NCBI GenBank assembly: GCA_016617855.1
Contig: JAECUM010004333.1
Location: 1 to 64,000, forward strand
Length of the DNA stretch: 64,000 nt
From: Megalonaias nervosa
Lineage: Eukaryota > Mollusca > Bivalvia > Unionida > Unionidae
Direction of reading: 5' to 3'
Positions 58,201 through 64,000 of this stretch are shown here, piece after piece. The notes beneath the pieces were generated by a model, which saw nothing but the letters and a program-made list of their open reading frames with translations, searched no databases and was not told the origin of the DNA. A program made the translations under genes and the position numbers. The stretch's first letter is position 1. Each line of letters opens with the position of its first letter.

Positions 58201-59436
58201 AAATTTCAGTTGCGAGAGCCAAAAAAAGCGTATAAGATATTGTTATAAATTTTATATGATTACAAACTAGTTTTGGGGAGAAATTTATTGTGATCTATTG
58301 ATAGGTACTATTCTCTTGTCCCATGTGTACATGTCAAGCATGGTAAGAATTTAGTTTTACATCGTTTGTTGCATTGTTTTAATGCTGTAAATTACAAATA
58401 TACTAGTTTCATGTATAGATGGGTATTTTGAAACCATGTTAAGTACGATGTTTTGCCAAAGAATGTTTTGTATCTTTGATATTATGTACAACGTTCGATG
58501 TATTTTACGATGTCCACCATCTTTGTTTTGGAGGCCATTTATCTTCGCGGAGCCCTTAAGAAGAAATCGCGGAATAATTCGTAAACAATGTACGTTTTAA
58601 TAAAAGTTCATTTACACTTTCAATCTTCATTGTACCTGCAAAGAAAGTCTAAAATTAGAAATATACACGGCTGCTGACATTTGTTCCGTAATAGTTTATT
58701 TATGAGTACAACGTTTTGCTTACCTTGTTTATAACGTTATCTTTTTCGGAGCGGTTGATCACAGAGCCACTCGCGGCCATCGAAGAGATGAGAAAAGAAA
58801 TGTATGGTGACACGAAATGGCAACAACGGCAAATATAACAATAAATAATTTTAATATGAATCAATATTTTAATTTTATTAAATTTTTCTGTTTTTAGTTT
58901 TCTAATAGAAATTAAGTAACAAATTTTGATAACTATTTAAGCTGGTTCGTAAATCAAATTAACTGTTAATTTGGAAATTAGGCATGTACATAGGTGAACA
59001 CTTTCTTTAAACATCTCCACACTCTACGACGGTTTTCATTAGCAGTTCTGGATGACAGGGACAATTGAAGACCACATTCCGCCTCAAGACTCCAACTTCT
59101 GTGCAGTACTTCAAATGAACCCAGTGACTGCAACCTTCAACACAACGTTGTGCCCAACTGACGAACTCGATATAATCATTTGTGCTTCAGGACTAACGGT
59201 ACTAATTCAGTTCCCATAGTAAACCTATGCAAATACCATGATATTAAATATTCAATAACTTAAAATTTCTGAGTGCTCATGATCAAACCTATATTTATCA
59301 GTATAGATGAAACATGGATGTCAGTTTCTGTGTAGAGGAAAGGATATGAGCCGCGGCATTTTCTGGACCTGTATGTGTTTGAAACATGTGCTTTCAATTC
59401 CGCACCAAAGAGTCAGGTGCTAATTTTAGTAACGAG
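55295..59436. other. No gene recognised
   Basis: Long AT-rich stretch. Overlapping ORFs at 55351-55620 show no family motif. A CRE-type palindrome lies at 56248-56255. Poly-A and poly-G runs occur near 57370-57420. Confidence 0.4.
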
Positions 59437-59710
59437 TAGCAGCAGGCAGGGCGAATAGACAACTTGTGTTCCTGGCCTTATTTTACAAAAATAAAGGTTC
59501 CTACAGGGGCTGAAAAATAAGGTCAATAACGCTAAACCGAACCTCCTAACTTTTATTATTACCGTATAGTTTGAAAAAACGGATAATAAATCATTTTCGG
59601 TTAGCTCATTTTTGTTATTTTATTTTTGAATCTTTGTTTTTTATGTTATAATGCGTTTAGTTTACTCGCGGGTCAATTAATTTTTGTCGGCCGCCCTGCC
59701 TGCTGCTGTA
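59437..59710. repeat. Inverted repeat abutting the ATPase gene
   Basis: TAGCAGCAGGCAGGGCG at 59437-59453 is the reverse complement of 59692-59708 with one mismatch. The 274-bp unit ends 1-2 bp from the ATPase stop codon. It could be a small MITE or the remains of the terminal inverted repeat of the Polinton-like element. Confidence 0.65.
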
Positions 59711-59711
59711 A

Positions 59712-60380
59712 TTAACCAAAGATTTTATCCAGACCTATACGATATCTAGATCTTGGGTCATGTAGATTTATTGTAATAAATCCAAATGGAACAGCTTGTG
59801 CGTGAGCAAAAAAGTTTTTAAATTTAATCATGTCTATATCCCCTGAACACCAAGTATAATAAATATTCTGTAAAGTATAATTATCTACTCCATTAAACAC
59901 AACCAAAATATTGCAGTTGTCTCTGATCACTTTAGGTATTTGTGTATAACGCTGAGTGACGTATATAACATCTGTATTCTTGTGTCTACCTCGAGAAAAT
60001 ATTCTAGCTGGATTTGTTTGTCTGTCCAACATAACGTCATCGTACACCACTAAATTATTAATAAATCCATCTAGGTCATCTACAGATGGGGCCTCATCAA
60101 TATCGGTAATAAAATCAACAACATCATCACCATCTTCATTAATTAATTTCGCTTTTTCATTAAAATCTTTAAGTACTTCATAACAGTGTTGATCATCTAC
60201 AGATGGTGCTACTAAATACAGTTTACTCCATTTTAACCATCGCATTATTAAATTTAATCATAGTTGTGTTTTACCCGATCCAGATGGACCTATTATAATC
60301 ATTCTTATCGAATTTGGTAATGCTGGATGGTGCTTCACTGGCTTCTGTTTTCGTGTCGCCGAAAAGTCAATTATATCCAT
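59712..60380 (-). pseudogene. Polinton/adintovirus-type packaging ATPase (FtsK/HerA-like), one in-frame stop
   Basis: This ATPase family drives genome packaging into capsids in Polintons, adintoviruses and adenovirus-like relatives. The frame starts at the ATG 60380 (MDIIDFSATRKQK). It has a Walker A, GPSGSGKT, at residues 31-38, and a TGA at codon 41 (60260-60258). It then stays open to 59712 with a Walker B, NNLVVYDD, near residues 108-115 and a TDVIYVTQR sensor-like segment. The length of ~222 codons is usual. Only one lesion was found. It is divergent from the PLA2 gene, with 12 bp between start codons. Confidence 0.85.
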
Positions 60381-60392
60381 ATAATAAATAAT
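60381..60392. promoter_or_regulatory. 12-bp gap between divergent start codons
   Basis: ATAATAAATAAT separates the ATPase ATG (minus) from the PLA2 ATG (plus). Any promoters must lie within, or overlap, the opposite coding regions. Confidence 0.4.
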
Positions 60393-60893
60393 ATGGATCT
60401 ATATTGTGTTCGGTGTAGAGCGTCTACACCTACTGCTGAATTAACTACAATAACAACGAAGAATAAACGACGTGCTCTGACGGGCAAATGTGTAAAATGT
60501 GGCACGAAGAAATACAAATTTGTCAAAACAAAGACAGGTGGAGATATTGCCGCTTTATTAGGAAAATTACCAGGAACTCCGTGGGCTAAATACCCCGGTG
60601 AGAAACATCTTCCTGGATATAATTATTGTGGTCCTGGAACTCGACTTGATATTCGACTTGATAACCAAGATCAACCAAGATCAGGAGAGTATCCAATAAA
60701 TAAGATTGATAAAGCGTGTCATGTTCATGACGTTGCGTATAAAAGTAAAGATTTACAACAAAGGCATCTCGCAGATGTAAAATTGATTCATGCATTAAAT
60801 TCTATACCTAATAAATCTGTCAGAGAAAAACTTGCTAGTTTTCTAGTAAAATCCGCCATGAAAGGTAAAATAATGTTAGGGGCTGGTAATTAA
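60393..60893 (+). CDS. Zinc-ribbon plus phospholipase A2 protein of the Polinton-like element
   Basis: 166 residues. The N-terminal part has paired cysteines C5/C8 and C33/C36 (YCVRC, GKCVKCG) as in DUF5679-type zinc ribbons. The C-terminal part has a PLA2 calcium loop, YNYCGPGTRLD (77-87), and the catalytic His-Asp, HVHDVAY (110-116). In parvovirus VP1 and adintovirus capsid-associated proteins this domain helps particles leave endosomes; that role here is by family only. I chose the ATG at 60393, because the frame upstream runs into the ATPase gene. The frame is unbroken. The integrase starts 16 bp downstream on the same strand. Confidence 0.85.
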   Translation: MDLYCVRCRASTPTAELTTITTKNKRRALTGKCVKCGTKKYKFVKTKTGGDIAALLGKLPGTPWAKYPGEKHLPGYNYCGPGTRLDIRLDNQDQPRSGEYPINKIDKACHVHDVAYKSKDLQQRHLADVKLIHALNSIPNKSVREKLASFLVKSAMKGKIMLGAGN

Positions 60894-60909
60894 TTATATA
60901 ACTATTATA

Positions 60910-61890
60910 ATGGAATCCATTTATTATAGCCCAAGAGGATATTGGAGAGGTAGATCAGCGATTACTAAATTATCTGAAGCAGGAAAAGTTTCACGTTCTG
61001 TTGCTGCAGCGTGGTTAGCTCGACAGGCAATATGGCAAATTTATCTACCACCACCTAAAAAAATTCAATATGCACATTTTGATGTCAGCGTCCCTAATGA
61101 AGTTCATCAAGCAGATATTTTATTTTTACCACATGACACCATTAAAATTGGTAGACGTCAATCACGCACGAACAAATCCGCATTAACTGTCGTTGACGTT
61201 GCAAGTAGATATAAAGAAGCGGAACCATTATCAACAAAGACAGCATCTGAAGTTGCATCTGCGTTTGAACGAATTTATCAGCGAGGACCTTTGCGATGGC
61301 CACAGTTATTACAAGTTGATCCTGGCAAAGAATTTCTTGGTGCAGTATTATCGTTGATGAAGAAACATAACGTTAAAATCAGACGAGGACATACTGAAAT
61401 TCATCGTGATCAGTCAATTGTTGAACGATTTAATCGAACACTTGCCGAGCGGTTATTTGGATACCAATACGCAAAAGAAATATCTACTGACTTTAAATCC
61501 GGTGAGAGATCTCGAGAATGGGTTACAAGGTTACCAAGTGTGATAGCTGCATTAAATAACGAAATTACTCGTTCAACTTCCATGAAACCTTCTAATGCGA
61601 TCACAAAAAAATATATACCCTGTAGCGATGACAGACATCAACCTCAACCAGTATTAGGTAATGTAACTGTAAGATATTTATATGAACCTGGTGAACTTGA
61701 AGGTGGTAAAAAAAGAGCAACTGATCCTATCTGGAGTGTGACTACACATACAATTTCTAGCGTGGTTAGATCCACTGGTAGACCTCCAATCTACAGACTG
61801 GATTCTACTGCCCCTCAACGTGGATTTGTACGTGAACAATTACAGGTAATTCCTAAAGTCACACAATTACCACCACATACAATTACATAA
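60910..61890 (+). CDS. Polinton-type DDE integrase
   Basis: 326 residues, uninterrupted. The retroviral-like rve core has D69 (HQADILF), D137 (QVDPGKEF) and E172 (SIVERFNRT), with 34 residues between the last two. ALTVVDVASRYKEA and RTLAERL are typical of Polinton integrases. An SH3-like C-terminal part follows (~240-320, with TGRPPIYRLD). The N-terminal ~60 residues have no clear zinc-binding His/Cys set. The protein is expected to insert linear element DNA. Its last ~75 bp overlap the convergent HNH frame. Confidence 0.9.
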   Translation: MESIYYSPRGYWRGRSAITKLSEAGKVSRSVAAAWLARQAIWQIYLPPPKKIQYAHFDVSVPNEVHQADILFLPHDTIKIGRRQSRTNKSALTVVDVASRYKEAEPLSTKTASEVASAFERIYQRGPLRWPQLLQVDPGKEFLGAVLSLMKKHNVKIRRGHTEIHRDQSIVERFNRTLAERLFGYQYAKEISTDFKSGERSREWVTRLPSVIAALNNEITRSTSMKPSNAITKKYIPCSDDRHQPQPVLGNVTVRYLYEPGELEGGKKRATDPIWSVTTHTISSVVRSTGRPPIYRLDSTAPQRGFVREQLQVIPKVTQLPPHTIT

Positions 61891-62141
61891 CCAGAACCTC
61901 TACGTCGATTGCATTCAAGACAGGTCAGCATCACATTATCACGTGTCTGACCAAGATCACTATTAATTCTGTCTACGGTAAATTGTCTTGGATTATTATT
62001 CGAATATTGCCATAACATACTACAGTTACAGCTTGCACAATGATTATTCTGTAGTTGTTTTAGTGTTATAATAAATTCAGTATCAATATCAAAGTCACGC
62101 TTATTTTTTTTGTCACATTCCTTATAACCAGATAGTTTTTT
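61815..62141 (-). pseudogene. HNH endonuclease domain, downstream end of the helicase block
   Basis: The frame opens at the A6 run (62141-62136 on +, read as T) and reads through a CASC pair. It continues to FTVDRINSDLGQTRDN and LTCLECNRRRG, a typical HNH zinc-finger nuclease end. It begins just as the helicase frame meets its TAA (62124-62122), one frame away. Upstream in its own frame are TAATAA stops, and the ATG at 62018 would cut off the first Cys pair. So it is more likely the broken C-terminus of the helicase protein than an independent gene. Confidence 0.7.
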
Positions 62142-63089
62142 CCCTTATTACATCATTATTAACAGTTTGATTATTATTTTCTGTAAAATTCATAATAACC
62201 CTATGTAGTTGAGATATTCTTCTGACCCTAGAAAATGCGAGATAGACTAAATTTGACCATTCGATCCGATCATCTATAATCGAGATATTTGTATCAGAAA
62301 TAGTTAACCCCTGTGACGAGTGAATAGTTATAGCGTATCCTAACGTCCACGGTGATTTATTCATATTCAGCGCGTTCTCAACAACATTAATATCGACTAA
62401 TATAATATCATTCAAGACAAGATTATGTATTCCACCACCAGGAATTTCAACATCAATATTCTGTCGTCGAGTATCTGCTGGGCGATAACACAAAGGTACA
62501 GGTAGATCTGAAAACTTTTCTTTATGTAACAGAAATAATTTATCCTGTAGTTCATCACGAACTATCTTTCTACTTGCAACTATTAAATCAACGGGATTCC
62601 ATAAATTTAGAAAATCATTCATAGAAGTCTCTGGAATTACTCCTCGCATTATTTCACATTGTACTCTGTCTGGTTGTAGTCTGATTAACCTTTTAAATTC
62701 CTTCAGAGGTTCATCAATAGCTCTATGGTCATCATTTATTTCTTCATAATAATCTACGTTATTCTTCAGCCATTCATGTGGAGACTGACCAATAAAGGGT
62801 GGTGGTTGACCATGGTCACCGCACATTATCACAGCAGTATTCTTTGTTAATAACCAATCAAGAAATGTTTTTAATAGTTCTCACCCATTCGTTCAGAAGT
62901 CCATGTGTCTCCACACCATCTAAAGAAACTATGATAAGTACACGATTTTACTCCTCGCTCTTTTATTTCTCTGGCGAGTTTATGTGTCGGTGTCAAAACA
63001 ATTATATCTGAATTATTATTCATGAATAATTTAATCACACGCGTTGTTTTACCTGTACCACCGCATCCATTAAGATAAACAGCTTTATG
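62122..63089 (-). pseudogene. Pif1-like SF1 helicase domain, frameshifted
   Basis: Read leftward: Walker A GCGGTGKT (63068-63045), then a TPTHKL motif-Ia-like segment, then a frame change near 62875-62890. After it come the GDHGQPPPF motif, YAITIHSSQGLTI (motif V-like, ~62330) and AFSRVRRISQLHRV (motif VI-like, ~62220). The domain follows directly in the same frame as the polymerase-like region, separated only by the TGA at 63092-63090. Helicases of this type are not part of the usual Polinton gene set as I know it. Confidence 0.8.
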
Positions 63090-64000
63090 TCAAGCCACAT
63101 GATCATATACAGATGGTGCTGATGACTTTGATACTTGATTATTATTTTTGTAATATATTTCCTTAATTTCAACGTCGGCAGATTCAGAATAACTAAGTAT
63201 ATTTTCTTGTTTTATTCTCCATGATCCCCATTCACCATTACCAAGTAGCGGTTTTAATAAATCTGTATATTTTTTATTTATATAAAACGAATCCATGGCG
63301 ACTCTGACAGCATCACGAGGAAATCTATTTATCATAGACAGTAGATTTATAGAAACATATGCCAACATAGATGATCTTAAATGAGTAAATTGCGGTGAGT
63401 CACCATCAAGATAACTCACAATTGTACCTAGTTTGGTTCCGTCTGACAAATAAGCATTACTCCGATTTACAAATGTGTTTTTTTCCGTTGAATCAGCGAT
63501 TATAAAATCGAGTTCAGCATCGTCCATAATCAATCTTGTACAGTGTCTTTTATGATCATATGCTCCTCCTTGAGTAAATTTACCAATTATCTTTCTACCA
63601 AGATCTTTTGCAAATTTCTCATCATGCTCGTCTCTGCATTTACGTATGTTATTAGTAATTTTAATAATGTCAACTTCATTAAGATCAGGAAATTCTTTCC
63701 TGGCATCGTTAATATTAAATCTATTTGGTTCTGGTAACCAAACTTGCTTCTGTGACCGATACGATATAATTGCCTCACTCACCTTCAATAATGTTAAAAT
63801 TCCAACATCAAGCATATATCGTAATAGTACTATTGGAACCCAACATTTTTCTGAAAAATGTCTTCCAAACCAAGCATAAGTAATCGGAGGGAGATTTTCT
63901 GCAAACTCGAATGATTCTACATCAGCAAATCCGGTTAAGTCAAAATCTGGTAAATGTCCGTTTATCGCAACCCTGGTCATCTCGTGTGATGGATGTCCGA
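63090..64000 (-). pseudogene. Family-B-polymerase-like domain, upstream part of the fused frame (runs off the right edge)
   Basis: The frame is open from the right edge to a TGA at 63092-63090. KIIGKFTQGG is in the position of the polymerase KxxxNSxYG/GKFxQ motif B. RSSMLAYVSINLLSMI followed by VRVAMDSFYI resembles the palm end with motif C (DS kept, one Asp replaced). The N-terminal part has no DNA-level ATG requirement because it continues beyond 64000. Assignment to family B is from motif order only; another replication-protein family is possible. Whether the missing motif-C Asp is a lesion or a family feature cannot be told here. Confidence 0.5.

Noticed and set aside
61410..61604. Minus-strand 64-codon ORF
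   Set aside because: Antisense shadow of the integrase core.

Overview
The window is eukaryotic and most likely molluscan. It shows long AT-rich introns with GT/AG junctions, many microsatellites, a tRNA-derived SINE of a type I associate with molluscs, MITEs, a LINE, and two separate Polinton/adintovirus-like (Maverick) integrations. No prokaryotic operon signal is visible.

Left third (1-22134): one host gene on the minus strand, an ethanolamine-phosphate phospho-lyase (ETNPPL/AGXT2L1-type, class-III PLP aminotransferase fold). I placed eight coding exons; their phases join without a break to give 312 residues, including the PLP-lysine segment. The last C-terminal part lies beyond the left edge or was not found. 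Its introns hold minisatellites, MITEs, a possible LTR, SINE-like sequence and AT microsatellites. Exon 4 has a damaged tandem duplicate.

22.6-24 kb: SINE copies, TG/AG microsatellites and seven copies of a 30-bp repeat.

Middle (24.2-38.3 kb): a heavily decayed Polinton-like element on the plus strand, in the order integrase, (unassigned), family-B DNA polymerase, small basic core-like protein, major capsid protein. A 4.1-kb LINE (minus strand, 30096-34211) is inserted inside its polymerase gene, flanked by a 12-bp target-site duplication. The LINE frame carries two in-frame stops.

41.5-45 kb: an unrecognised 286-codon ORF, followed by two diverged copies of a structured non-coding module. 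In these copies the hairpins are kept while the stem sequences change together.

45-59.4 kb: mostly repeats, namely a 124-bp tandem repeat, a 71-bp near-perfect hairpin, a MITE inside an 18-bp repeat field, a decayed LINE reverse transcriptase, and a 2.1-kb array of a 33-bp unit whose period is kept exactly.

Right end (59.7-64 kb): a second, much younger Polinton/adintovirus-like element. It has a packaging-type ATPase (minus), a zinc-ribbon plus phospholipase A2 protein (plus), an intact-looking DDE integrase (plus), and a convergent minus-strand coding block. That block runs from a polymerase-like domain through a Pif1-like SF1 helicase to an HNH nuclease and leaves the window at the right edge. 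Only a few stops and frameshifts interrupt it. The polymerase-helicase-HNH arrangement and the structured modules at 42-44.5 kb are the two things most worth following up.
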